Shown piece after piece: positions 46,778 through 55,740 of a DNA stretch of 64,000 bases. The notes beneath the pieces were generated by a model. It saw only the letters and a list, made by a program, of their open reading frames with translations, made no database searches and was not told the origin of the DNA. Where the stretch lies: positions 124,001 to 188,000 of the forward strand of contig JAUILA010000006.1 in assembly GCA_030432655.1 (NCBI GenBank). Direction: 5' to 3'. The stretch is from Bacteroidia bacterium (GTDB lineage Bacteria; Bacteroidota; Bacteroidia; Cytophagales; Cyclobacteriaceae). The position numbers were made by a program, and so were the translations under genes. The number at the start of each line of letters is the position of its first letter. The stretch's first letter is position 1.

Positions 46778-47452
46778 ATGAAAAAACTCATACTACTTCT
46801 CATCCTGGTAACAGGTATTCAAGGAATATCCACCGCGCAGGACAAGCCGGAAAAATACATTTTATCCGGCGGCGAACTTATTTTTTCCTTTGCAGACGTT
46901 AACGGAGGGTATGACAACATCCTGCGTTTTTCACCGGTTTTCAATACGCAGTCCTGGCATGTATATGACTACGGCGATTTTGCCTTTTTTTATGGGCTGG
47001 GGATTCGTAATGTCGGATTTATCATCGACGATAACACGAATAACATCAGATATAAATTCAGAACCTATAACATAGGTGTGCCGCTGGGCGCCATACTCGA
47101 ATTTTCCGATAATATGGGCATCTATGCAGGATACGAACTGGAATTACCTATAAATTTCAAGCAAAAGACATTCGTCAATGAGAGGAAAGAAGAAAAATTT
47201 AATTCCTGGTTCAGCGACCGGACACCAACCCTGGCCCATGCCATGTTTGTAGGGTTCCAGTTCAGGGGCGGACTGAATGTAAAATTTAAGTACTACCTGA
47301 ATAATTTCTTCAACAAGGATTTCCGGGCGGTTGAGGATGGTATTGAAATCTTTCCATATGAGGATATGGACGTGCACGTATTCTATTTTGCACTTACCTT
47401 CAACATATTCAAGAACCGGACGATCATCATAGACGAAGTCTGGACGGAATAA
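46778..47452 (+). CDS. Predicted small outer-membrane beta-barrel protein
   Basis: 224 residues with a signal peptide (end 'ISTAQD'). The mature chain alternates aromatic/hydrophobic and polar residues in strands with short turns ('FAFFYGLGIRNVGFII', 'YNIGVPLGAILEFSDNMGIYAGYELELP', 'VFYFALTFNIFKN'), like an eight- to ten-strand barrel. No named family was recognised. It is 136 bp beyond the GH3 gene and may be the last, independently transcribed member of the region. Confidence 0.7.
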   Translation: MKKLILLLILVTGIQGISTAQDKPEKYILSGGELIFSFADVNGGYDNILRFSPVFNTQSWHVYDYGDFAFFYGLGIRNVGFIIDDNTNNIRYKFRTYNIGVPLGAILEFSDNMGIYAGYELELPINFKQKTFVNERKEEKFNSWFSDRTPTLAHAMFVGFQFRGGLNVKFKYYLNNFFNKDFRAVEDGIEIFPYEDMDVHVFYFALTFNIFKNRTIIIDEVWTE

Positions 47453-47482
47453 AAAAAACCCGGACAATACGTTTGTCCGGGT
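47451..47482 (-). terminator. Strong intrinsic terminator for the minus-strand operon
   Basis: Read on the minus strand: a 9-bp GC-rich stem (CCCGGACAA/TTGTCCGGG) with a 5-nt loop followed by eight consecutive Ts. It lies 9 bp after the end of the homocysteine methyltransferase gene and directly at the end of the convergent barrel-protein gene. On the plus strand the U-run is missing, so it mainly serves the minus-strand genes. Confidence 0.9.
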
Positions 47483-47490
47483 AATTCATA

Positions 47491-48420
47491 TCAGGCAAAT
47501 ATTCCGTTTTTTGAAAGGTGTGCTGCGATCGAGTCAATATGAGAATGATCCGTACCACAGCAACCACCAATTACACGGAGGTTTTTCAGCTTTTCTGCGA
47601 GAATTCCATATTCTCCTCCCAATGCATCTTTATTTCCCCTGTCCAGTTCGGTAGAGTTGTCAAGTTCTGCATGGCTCTTGCATGAGGCATTGGCGCGTAT
47701 GCCGCCGATCCGGTTCTGCCATTCTGCAGGTTCATCAAACAGGTGCAGAAAATGGGAAGGATGGGCACAATTGATCATATAGTGTACCGGGTATCCGCCG
47801 GTTTCTTCGTCTGTTCTGCGGATTGCCGATGCAAGGGATTCTCCGTTAGGCAGTTTCCCATCGGTTTCCAGCGTATAGGATATCACCACGGGCACCCCGA
47901 ATTTTTTAGCCGCCAGTGCGATGCCGGTCCCTTCAGCGGAATAGGTGAGTGTCATTGCCGTTACCAGGTCAGCATCGGCATGGGCAAATGTTCCTGTCTG
48001 CTCCAGATGATACATACTCGCTTCCAGGCTGCTCATTTCTTCTCCGCTGACGTACCCGTCACCCCTGGGACCGATACATCCGCTGACCAGGCTGTTTTCC
48101 AGTCCTGACTCTTCGGCAATGATTCTCATAAATTGAATCGACTGCTCATTAAGCGCTTTCATTTCCCTGAGCGAATAGCCAAGCCGGTAAGCCCAGTCAG
48201 GATTCAGTCGCCAGGTGGGGGATTCAAAAACGAATGGAAGCCCGTGTTGCTTCGCAATGGCAAGGTAAGGTTTAAAGTATGACTTCATTAAGATCCTGCC
48301 TTTGGCACTGTTCATTAATTCGAAAGCGGCAAAATGATTCAATTCAATTTCATGGTCAAAGACCAGCGTGGTTTCAAAACCGCCATCAGTGAGGTACAGA
48401 TTTTTATTGAACATGTTCAT
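47491..48420 (-). CDS. Homocysteine S-methyltransferase family protein
   Basis: 309 residues. The opening 'YLTDGGFETTLVF' and the zinc-binding pattern (Cys in 'MINCAHP' and Cys-Cys in 'GGCCGTD') match homocysteine S-methyltransferases, which use a methyl donor such as S-methylmethionine or betaine. The protein is at the short end for the family and lacks a cobalamin domain. Its start overlaps the end of the sterol-desaturase-like gene by 17 bp, so the two are translated together. An operon of a methyltransferase with a lipid hydroxylase is unusual. Confidence 0.85.
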   Translation of the reverse strand: MNMFNKNLYLTDGGFETTLVFDHEIELNHFAAFELMNSAKGRILMKSYFKPYLAIAKQHGLPFVFESPTWRLNPDWAYRLGYSLREMKALNEQSIQFMRIIAEESGLENSLVSGCIGPRGDGYVSGEEMSSLEASMYHLEQTGTFAHADADLVTAMTLTYSAEGTGIALAAKKFGVPVVISYTLETDGKLPNGESLASAIRRTDEETGGYPVHYMINCAHPSHFLHLFDEPAEWQNRIGGIRANASCKSHAELDNSTELDRGNKDALGGEYGILAEKLKNLRVIGGCCGTDHSHIDSIAAHLSKNGIFA

Positions 48421-49216
48421 AGCTTTTTTTCATTTCAGATACAGATTCGATTTTTGGTGATTCCTCCTTTTTCCTGGAAACATCCCTGAAGAGCAGCATG
48501 TCCCCGACCCGGGCCGATGCGCCGTGATAGAATCCGGTCTCGTACTCGAAATCAGTCGGATTATGAAACGTCCCGAAAAGAATATCGAAGATCGGAAGAT
48601 CGGAATAATTGCCCCGGTGAATGTGCATGGCATGGTGGTACGTATGGCTTTCCGGACGTTGGATTATGTATCCGAGCCACCTCGGGGTCCTGATATTTGC
48701 ATGCTGGAAAATTCCCAGGAAAGTTGTAGCGAGCAGCATAACAGTAATTGCCTGCGGGGTCAGCCCGGCAATCAGGCTGAAACATACGCTGCCAAGGACG
48801 GTCCATCCGATCATGTCGAGCGGACTGAAATAGAAGGCTCCATAGGTATCCAGCCGTTCTGCGCTGTGATGCATTTGATGGAAAGTCTTCCATAAAAAAT
48901 CAGAGCGGTGAAGGGCAAAGTGCCATACAAAAACTCCGAATTCATAAAGCAGGACACCGAATAATCCGCCGCCAACTGTACCGAGACCGGAAAGGTCAAA
49001 AACCCTGAAAGGTTCAAGGTACGGGTCAATGAACAGCGGCAAGTAGGAGGACAAATAAAAATAAACCCCAAAGGCAAGGAGCCCGCGGAGGACCCAGAAT
49101 TTGACATGAGGTAATTTTCTTCCAGGGAAAAGTGCTTCCCAGATCATAAGTGATCCGTAAATCGCCAGAACTACCAGCGAGACAGGATCCAGAAGTATTT
49201 CTAATGGAGTGGGCAT
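48404..49216 (-). CDS. Sterol desaturase/fatty acid hydroxylase family di-iron membrane enzyme
   Basis: 270 residues with about four membrane segments. The di-iron histidine boxes are complete: 'WHFALHRSDFLWKTFHQMHHSAER' (HxxxH, HxxHH), 'FQHANI' and 'SHTYHHAMHIHRGNYSD'. Such enzymes hydroxylate or desaturate lipids. In Bacteroidota they may act on hydroxy fatty acids, sulfonolipids or carotenoids. Its promoter region contains a large four-half-site palindrome. It is coupled to the homocysteine methyltransferase gene. Confidence 0.88.
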   Translation of the reverse strand: MPTPLEILLDPVSLVVLAIYGSLMIWEALFPGRKLPHVKFWVLRGLLAFGVYFYLSSYLPLFIDPYLEPFRVFDLSGLGTVGGGLFGVLLYEFGVFVWHFALHRSDFLWKTFHQMHHSAERLDTYGAFYFSPLDMIGWTVLGSVCFSLIAGLTPQAITVMLLATTFLGIFQHANIRTPRWLGYIIQRPESHTYHHAMHIHRGNYSDLPIFDILFGTFHNPTDFEYETGFYHGASARVGDMLLFRDVSRKKEESPKIESVSEMKKSYEHVQ

Positions 49217-49250
49217 AATACGTTGTTGTTATGTTTGTTTGCCCACTATT

Positions 49251-49292
49251 GCGTAAGTACCTGACTTACATTGTAAGTTATCAGACTTACGC
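49251..49292. promoter_or_regulatory. Four-half-site palindromic operator-like element
   Basis: GTAAGT and ACTTAC alternate four times: GCGTAAGT (49251-49258), ACTTAC (49264-49269), GTAAGT (49273-49278) and ACTTACGC (49285-49292). The middle 15 bp (ACTTAC-ATT-GTAAGT) and the outer ends are each perfect inverted repeats. It lies between the TPR gene stop and the start of the sterol-desaturase gene (minus strand). The layout fits two dimers of a winged-helix (for example HxlR-like) regulator bound side by side. Confidence 0.6.
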
Positions 49293-49297
49293 TTTTT

Positions 49298-51100
49298 TCA
49301 GTTCCAGCGAAACGGCTGTTCCGGGGTATAGCTGCAGGTAGTTCCGGTACGGACGGAATTGGATAAATGAATCCCCAGACGCGGATGTTCCTTTTCTATT
49401 TTTGAGATGGCGCTGCGTATTCTCCAGGTCACGGCTGAACGAGCTTTCTCCACCGTGCCTCCGGATTTCCTGGATCTGCCACCCAGCCCTAGCGCCCCGG
49501 TAAGATGCTCCAGTAATTCGTCATACTCCTTTTGCAGGTCAGAAGACCGATGGAAATCGTTCAGGTCTTCTGCCTGTTCAATCTCCTCCTGCAATTCCAG
49601 TATCTTTCGCTGGTAAGCGGACTTGGCCTTGTTGTCCAGTACTTCCGCCCCGGAATCCAGTAATTTAGCGTCCATCAGTTCCGCACAATGAAACGGCTGA
49701 CCAGGATTTTCCAGCAAGGTTTGCAGATCATGAAACCCCTTTACTTCCGGCAGGACAACACTTTTTCCATCGAATTCCATGGTCCAGAGATCTCCATCCG
49801 GAATGAATGTACCTTGCAGGTTTTCGCCCGGTTCGCGGCCTGAATCCGTAGAGGGCCGGTGGATACTTGCACCCTGGCTTATATGATCAATGAATGGTAT
49901 AACGGGAGAATTTCCCCGGTAAGGATTAACGGTCACAAACCAGTCCAGCGCTTCCCGGTCGGTGACCTCACTGGATTTACTGATCTTGCGTTTATATTCC
50001 CGGAGATATTTCTCCCAGGATTCCTGCATTTTATCAAAGTCTTTCAGGTGAAAGTATACGGCGGCGATAAATACGTGGGCATCGACCCATGGATAAGACG
50101 GCGATCGCCTGATGAGCTCCAGTGCCTCCTTAAACCTTTCCTCCTCGATTCTGATGAAAATACCTACGTGGTTATAATTTATCGCGCCCGACGGGTTTAT
50201 CCGCAATGCTTTGGCGTAAAGCTCACTGGCTTCTGATGAATGTCCGAGGTATATAAGGGACACCGCATTTTGAATCAGTGTGGCCGGGTCGTTATTGTTC
50301 AGCCTGAGCGATCGGCGAACATAATGCTCGGCTGTCTCAAATGCTTCTTCGTAAAGAAAAATCCTGCCAAGGACTGCGGCGGCCTGGTAATTATTTTCAT
50401 CCAGTTCTATAGCCTTCTGCGCCCATTCAAATGCCCCGTTCTGATTGACCTCCCAGCGTTCCCACAACTGGCAGCTCCAGTCATTAAAATAGGATAACGA
50501 CATCCCGGTATACGCCAGTGAATAATCCGGGTCAATGTCGATCACTTTCAGAAAATTCTCCCGGGCCCGTTCATCGCTTTCCGGCGTACCTTCTTTCAAT
50601 TCCTCCATGCCATGCAGCCATAATTCATAAGCGCTGAAGGCTGTCTTTTCATTTTTCCTGAATCGTGACAGGAGATTGTAATTTAATTGCTCCTGTAAAG
50701 ACCCGAGTACATCCTGGACCAGGTTTTCCTGAATATCCATCATCTCATCCAGCGGAGCTTCAAACCGGTTGGCCCACACCATATGCAGGGTCCTGCTGTT
50801 AACAAGGTGAGCATTGAGACGAATCTTTTTGCTGTCTGCACGGAACGAGCCGTGGATATGATAATCGGCGTCCAGTTCACTCAGCAGCATTTTGTCTGCC
50901 TGATTATCCGGCAGGGCATGTTGGGTTAAGACCTGAAATTGCCTGAATTTTGATAATTCGGTCGTAAGATCCATGCAGAAAGACTGGCAGAACAAATCGG
51001 TATCGCTCCCAGGGGTCAGGTTGTCGAACGGAAATACGGCGATGGTAATCGCCGCACTGCCCTCCCGTATTGCTTCTGCATTGTTGGTCATTTTTTCCAT
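49298..51100 (-). CDS. TolB-like/TPR protein with adenylate-cyclase-type accessory architecture, no cyclase domain
   Basis: 600 residues, no signal peptide or membrane segment. The N-terminal region ('ITIAVFPFDNLTPGSDTDLFCQSFCMDLTTEL', 'DADYHIHGSFRADSKKIRLNAHLVNSRT') matches the TolB-N-like domain often attached to class III adenylate cyclases. TPR repeats follow at about 150-380. The C-terminus has two conserved-looking blocks: 'WTMEFDGKSVVLPEVKGFHDLQTLLENPG' and 'LGGRSRKSGGTVEKARSAVTWRIRSAISKI'. No cyclase, kinase or HTH domain is present. Perhaps a regulatory or scaffold protein; function not established. Confidence 0.75.
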   Translation of the reverse strand: MEKMTNNAEAIREGSAAITIAVFPFDNLTPGSDTDLFCQSFCMDLTTELSKFRQFQVLTQHALPDNQADKMLLSELDADYHIHGSFRADSKKIRLNAHLVNSRTLHMVWANRFEAPLDEMMDIQENLVQDVLGSLQEQLNYNLLSRFRKNEKTAFSAYELWLHGMEELKEGTPESDERARENFLKVIDIDPDYSLAYTGMSLSYFNDWSCQLWERWEVNQNGAFEWAQKAIELDENNYQAAAVLGRIFLYEEAFETAEHYVRRSLRLNNNDPATLIQNAVSLIYLGHSSEASELYAKALRINPSGAINYNHVGIFIRIEEERFKEALELIRRSPSYPWVDAHVFIAAVYFHLKDFDKMQESWEKYLREYKRKISKSSEVTDREALDWFVTVNPYRGNSPVIPFIDHISQGASIHRPSTDSGREPGENLQGTFIPDGDLWTMEFDGKSVVLPEVKGFHDLQTLLENPGQPFHCAELMDAKLLDSGAEVLDNKAKSAYQRKILELQEEIEQAEDLNDFHRSSDLQKEYDELLEHLTGALGLGGRSRKSGGTVEKARSAVTWRIRSAISKIEKEHPRLGIHLSNSVRTGTTCSYTPEQPFRWN

Positions 51101-51200
51101 GAGCTAATGGATAAATTAATTCAATTTTCCCGGGAAATCAATCCGGACGTGCCACTAAGCCAGCGTATTATGGTTATCTTCAGGTGAAAATTCCTGACGT

Positions 51201-52313
51201 ATGAGTTTCTTACGAAATTGTTCTTCGGTTGTTGTTGTGTTGGCGATAATATTATTGTTTGCACCGTTGACCCTTGCCGCGCAGGAACCATTGCGGATCG
51301 GCGTGGCTGGTCTGACGCATGATCATGTTCACGGTATTTTAGGTAGGGAAGATAAGGGCGATATAGAGATTGTGGGAATCGCCGAGTCTGATCATGAACT
51401 CGCTGAACGCTATTCGGAAATGTATGGTTTCCCAATGGACCTGGTGTATCCCACACTGGATGAGATGCTTGAAATGGCAAAGCCTGAGGCGGTTGCGGCA
51501 TTCAATTCCATTGCGGGCCACCTGGATGTGGTAGAAAAGTGTGCCCCGCGCGGAATTCATGTGATTGTGGAAAAGCCGCTGGCGGTCAGCCTGGCGGATG
51601 CCCGAAGAATGGAACAACTGGCAAAAGAAAATAACATTGAGCTGCTTACTAATTATGAGACCACCTGGTATGGTTCAAGTCATGAGGCCTATAAAATAGC
51701 GGTAGGGGAAGGCCGGATCGGGGATATCCGGAAAATAGTCGTGCACGACGGTCATGAAGGCCCGGCGGAAATCGGGTGTTCGCCGGAATTTCTGAACTGG
51801 CTTTGTGATCCCGAACTGAATGGTGCCGGAGCCCTGTTTGATTTTGGCTGCTACGGAGCCAACCTGGCCACCTGGCTGATGCAGGGCAGCCGCCCGGAAG
51901 CAGTTTTTGCTGTCACCCAGCAGATCAAGCCTGACAAATACCCGGATGTGGATGATGAAGCTACGATTGTACTAACCTATCCGGAGGCCCAGGCGATCAT
52001 TCAGGCCTCCTGGAACTGGCCATTCTCCAGAAAAGATATGGAAGTATACGGTGCCCGGGGGTATGTGATTGCGAAGGACGGGGCTGTCATGGAAGTCAGA
52101 CTTCCCGGTCAGGAGGATGCTTCTGAGAAAAAGGCCCCGCCCCGGGAGTATCCCTACAACGATCCGTTTGCCCTGTTTTCAGCCGTTTTACGGGGCGATA
52201 TTGCGCTTGCGCCTTATGCCCTTTCTTCCCTGGAGAATAACATGATAGTTATGGAAATTCTCGATGCAGCGCGGACCTCCGCCGCATCCGGTGAAATAGT
52301 CCGGCTCAGGTAA
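51201..52313 (+). CDS. Exported Gfo/Idh/MocA-family oxidoreductase
   Basis: 370 residues. An N-terminal hydrophobic signal ends near 'LTLAAQE' with no twin-arginine motif, so general-secretion export of an NAD(P)-binding enzyme is unusual. A Rossmann fold ('RIGVAGLTHDH', 'VIVEKPLAV') is followed by the C-terminal Gfo/Idh domain ('GAGALFDFGCYGANLATWLMQG', 'ATIVLTYPEAQAIIQASWNWPF'). Exported family members sometimes act on glycosides or inositol-type sugars. It is divergent from the TPR gene. The substrate is unknown. Confidence 0.82.
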   Translation: MSFLRNCSSVVVVLAIILLFAPLTLAAQEPLRIGVAGLTHDHVHGILGREDKGDIEIVGIAESDHELAERYSEMYGFPMDLVYPTLDEMLEMAKPEAVAAFNSIAGHLDVVEKCAPRGIHVIVEKPLAVSLADARRMEQLAKENNIELLTNYETTWYGSSHEAYKIAVGEGRIGDIRKIVVHDGHEGPAEIGCSPEFLNWLCDPELNGAGALFDFGCYGANLATWLMQGSRPEAVFAVTQQIKPDKYPDVDDEATIVLTYPEAQAIIQASWNWPFSRKDMEVYGARGYVIAKDGAVMEVRLPGQEDASEKKAPPREYPYNDPFALFSAVLRGDIALAPYALSSLENNMIVMEILDAARTSAASGEIVRLR

Positions 52314-52318
52314 GTTCA

Positions 52319-52462
52319 TCAGGGTAATGCCGCACCCCATTCCTTCACTTCACTTCCAAAAAAATTCGCCAGATTCCCTCCGACACGAACGCCAATGCTA
52401 AGCTGTGCCTGAAGTGCTGAGGCAGTCAGGACCATGGTAATTAGGATTAATAGCTTTTTCAT
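52319..52462 (-). pseudogene. Truncated outer-membrane beta-barrel (porin-like) gene remnant
   Basis: ATG 52462 opens a signal peptide (MKKLLILITMVLTASALQAQ) followed by 'LSIGVRVGGNLANFFGSEV', the usual first strand of small OMP_b-brl/PorT-like proteins. A stop follows at 47 codons, 6 bp from the end of the convergent Gfo/Idh gene. A normal member has about 200 residues, so the 3' part has been lost. Confidence 0.55.
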
Positions 52463-52629
52463 AACACAATAGTTTAATGATAGTAGTATATGCAAGGTAA
52501 GGTGCAGTTGAAGGGACATCAACTGCATGATTGTGTGGTATTATGCTACGGTTAAGCTTTGGAGGTAATATTACTTTACCATTGAAAATCAGCGCAAAAA
52601 ATCGTAAAATATAGTATAAAGCCAGTCTT

Positions 52630-55600
52630 ATGAAAATGCTGATCATAAGTGTTATATCCGTTCTATTGGTCCGGTCAGCAACCGGACAGCAATACTTCAT
52701 GGAAATCTATGACCGGGAAGATGGCATGCCGGCTAATGAGATATTGGATATAGCACAGGATTCGACCGGCTTCATTTGGTTATTGTCAGATTTAGGGATT
52801 ACCAGGTATGACGGAAGCTATTTTCATCAGTACCCGATGTCCGAAATTTCCTCCGATGAATTTCCGTCTTCAGAAATATTGAAATTATATGCTGACAACA
52901 ACGGGGGGATCTGGGTATCCAACCAGTCCGGAGGCATATTCTCCTATAACCCTGTAATGGACCAGTTTGATGTAAGAAATGATTCTTCCACACGACTTCC
53001 TTCCGCCGCTTACTCGTATTATAATAGTGATTCCGCTATACTTTGGATGGGAACAGCAGGTCAGGGGTTGGTAAAATGGGACAGGATTAAGAATACACTC
53101 AAGATTTACACGCAGGATGATAACCGGGACAGTTTGCAGGACAACTTTATTTCCACCATACGGGCAGCGAATGACTCGTTGCTGATAGTGACCACTACCA
53201 AAGGGTCGGCGATATTTGATCCGTCTAGTGAAAAATTCTTCAGACTCTGGTTTAATGCCTCTGACGGGGAGACGTATAAACACAATGTGATCAGGTATTC
53301 GCTGGGCCTGGACGGGATCAATTATACGACCACCTATTGGGGGTTGCACATAACCGATTTACAGACAAGGGAGATTGTCCACCTCACCACCAATACCACT
53401 TCGCGGTCGACGATTAACCATAATTCACTTTGGGAAATGGCTGCCGATAAGGAAGGAAGAATCTGGATTGCCTCCTATGGTGGGGGCGTAAATATATATG
53501 ATCCGGCTTCCGCTTCATTTACGTATCTGACCATGGAAAATTCCAGTTTGCCGGAGAATAATATTATTGGGGTATTCCGGGACAGGGAGGGATCCATATG
53601 GTTGCGGACATCATCCTCAGGGATAGTTAAGATAGATTTTCGTAAGCAATGGATTCGTCGGATTGAAATGGATAAATACGGTTTGCCGTATGTTACCTCG
53701 GCTATCGCGGTTAACGACTCCATCATATGGATGGGGACAAACGGCAAGGGGCTGGTTCGGTTTAATCGTAAAAGTGATGAAATCAGCATGTACACCCATG
53801 AACCGCTTAATCCAAACAGTCTGGCGTATGACCACATTTCAGCAATAGACATGGATACAAACGGGGTTATCTGGATTGCGACTGCCGGGGATGGGATGGA
53901 TTCCTTCGATCCGTCCACCGGCCTTTTTGAGCATTTTCCCTATGCCCCGAATGATCAGGGTGTGTCGAATTCTGCGCTGAAATCTGTGTCGTGTTTCGGA
54001 AAGGACGTTTATTTTATTACCTACGGCAATGGTTTTGGGGTTTATGACCAGGTGACCGGTTCTATTGAAAGTTTTTGGGATGCACAGGAAACGGGTACGG
54101 TTACCCCGATAAAAGACACCAATATGATTTTGCACGATAGCCAGGGGAATAACTGGATCCTGACATCCGGAGGGGTCATTGTAAGAGATCACGGGAGCTC
54201 AAGGTTTCAGGATGCAATTAATATGGGCAGGATAGAATCCCCTTTTAGTTCATTTGATTTTTTGTCGATGAAAGAAGTTAGTCCCGGGGTTTTCTACATC
54301 GCCAACAATGCGGGGGAAATAGCCTTTATCCGATACCAGGGAGGTGGCGAGGTCATATATGATCAGTTCATTCCTTCTTCCTCCAGGGATCATGTTGGAT
54401 TACTTCATTATGAAGATTCTGTATTCTGGCAGCTGAATTCAGGGGGGCTTGTCCGGGTTGACCTCCGTTCCGATACCCGCGTAGAATATAAAGAAGAAGA
54501 TGGGTTGCTGGGGAATGAGTTTTATCCATTGACCGGAAAGGATCAATACACAATGCTGGTGGCTTCACTAAATGGGTTAAATATAGTCGATCGTGAAAAG
54601 GTTCCCTCTCCTGGCAGCAAACGCCGAGTGATCTGGAATGAATTATCGGTGCTGAACAGACCTGTTCAAATTGGATTACGGGATTCATTGCATGGTCTGG
54701 TTCTCGACCAGGCGCTTAACTATACCAGTCATGTTGAGCTTGATTACGGCCATAAAGAATTTTCAGTTAGTTTCAGCGCCCTGCAGTTTTATGCGCCGGA
54801 GCGAACGTATTTTCGGTACCGGTTAGTCGGATTTGTAGATGATTGGATATACGGAAACAAGCAGAATAAAATATCCTATACGAACCTTGACCCGGGGGAT
54901 TATGAATTCGAAGTGCAGGCTGCTTTACTGCCCGGCGAATGGGGCCCGGTGAAATCGCTTTCACTCCACATCAATCCGCCTTTTTGGATGACCTGGTGGT
55001 TTTTGCTTCTGGCCGGGACAGGGTTAGTCGGACTTTTATACCTTTTTCATACGTACCGGATTCAAAAAGCGGTTGCGTTGGCGAATCTTCGAACTCAGCT
55101 GGCGCAGGATCTTCATGATGATATTGGATCATCTCTTACCAAGATTTCGCTTTACAGCAGCTTAATGGCAGAAGAAAAAGAGTCTAATGGAGTAGCAGGT
55201 CAGATTGGCGAACTTAGCCGCGAAGTTATTTCGCAGATGAGTGATATCATTTGGTCCGTCGATCAGAAAAATGACTCCGTTGAAAATCTCCTCAGCAGAA
55301 TGAGGTTGTTTGCAGAGGAAACGTTAATGAATTGCGGAATGGAAATAAAATTTGAAAAGGATATACAGGATGGGAAAATGATTCTCAATCCGCTCTTTCG
55401 ACAGAATTATTACCTGATTTTTAAGGAAGCAATAAACAATATATGCAAACATTCAGGTGCACGTAACGTATGGGTGAGAATCCGGCAGGAAAGAAATCAG
55501 CTTCATATGGAAATAGCGGATAATGGCGTTGGGCTCAACGGTAAATCAGGATCAAACGGAACTTCCAGGGCATTTGCCATTTCGTCCGGTAATGGATTGG

Positions 55601-55698
55601 GAAATATGAAGAAGCGCGCAGAACGCATTGGTATTTCCTTTCAAGTTGGTGAGCGTGATGGAGGAGGAACCCGCATTTACCTGGGCAGACCCACATGA
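52630..55698 (+). CDS. Hybrid-style sensor histidine kinase with two-component-regulator propeller
   Basis: 1022 residues. Signal peptide; long propeller of Reg_prop repeats (about 25-690, repeated 'GGIWVSNQSGG', 'GRIWIASYGGG', 'GVIWIATAGDG'); Y_Y_Y domain (about 700-770); one membrane segment (about 785-805); and a cytoplasmic HisKA_3/HATPase kinase with phospho-acceptor His829 ('LAQDLHDDIGSSLTKIS'). The ATPase core includes 'INNICKHSGA', 'DNGVGL' and 'GNGLGNMKKRAERIG'. It senses a periplasmic ligand, probably carbohydrate-related, and signals to the response regulator 42 bp downstream. Confidence 0.93.
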   Translation: MKMLIISVISVLLVRSATGQQYFMEIYDREDGMPANEILDIAQDSTGFIWLLSDLGITRYDGSYFHQYPMSEISSDEFPSSEILKLYADNNGGIWVSNQSGGIFSYNPVMDQFDVRNDSSTRLPSAAYSYYNSDSAILWMGTAGQGLVKWDRIKNTLKIYTQDDNRDSLQDNFISTIRAANDSLLIVTTTKGSAIFDPSSEKFFRLWFNASDGETYKHNVIRYSLGLDGINYTTTYWGLHITDLQTREIVHLTTNTTSRSTINHNSLWEMAADKEGRIWIASYGGGVNIYDPASASFTYLTMENSSLPENNIIGVFRDREGSIWLRTSSSGIVKIDFRKQWIRRIEMDKYGLPYVTSAIAVNDSIIWMGTNGKGLVRFNRKSDEISMYTHEPLNPNSLAYDHISAIDMDTNGVIWIATAGDGMDSFDPSTGLFEHFPYAPNDQGVSNSALKSVSCFGKDVYFITYGNGFGVYDQVTGSIESFWDAQETGTVTPIKDTNMILHDSQGNNWILTSGGVIVRDHGSSRFQDAINMGRIESPFSSFDFLSMKEVSPGVFYIANNAGEIAFIRYQGGGEVIYDQFIPSSSRDHVGLLHYEDSVFWQLNSGGLVRVDLRSDTRVEYKEEDGLLGNEFYPLTGKDQYTMLVASLNGLNIVDREKVPSPGSKRRVIWNELSVLNRPVQIGLRDSLHGLVLDQALNYTSHVELDYGHKEFSVSFSALQFYAPERTYFRYRLVGFVDDWIYGNKQNKISYTNLDPGDYEFEVQAALLPGEWGPVKSLSLHINPPFWMTWWFLLLAGTGLVGLLYLFHTYRIQKAVALANLRTQLAQDLHDDIGSSLTKISLYSSLMAEEKESNGVAGQIGELSREVISQMSDIIWSVDQKNDSVENLLSRMRLFAEETLMNCGMEIKFEKDIQDGKMILNPLFRQNYYLIFKEAINNICKHSGARNVWVRIRQERNQLHMEIADNGVGLNGKSGSNGTSRAFAISSGNGLGNMKKRAERIGISFQVGERDGGGTRIYLGRPT

Positions 55699-55740
55699 AT
55701 ATGTGATGTTTTGTGACCACAGTTATTAATAACTTTCGAC

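Noticed and set aside
49251-49298. The GTAAGT/ACTTAC element as a plain intrinsic terminator.
   Set aside because: It has a T-run only on the plus strand, where no gene precedes it, and the regular spacing of four half-sites fits an operator better.
53475-53918. Long antisense frames across the propeller kinase, and likewise across the GH3 gene (44863-45489) and the TPR gene.
   Set aside because: They mirror strongly coding plus- or minus-strand genes, and their translations have no plausible protein features.
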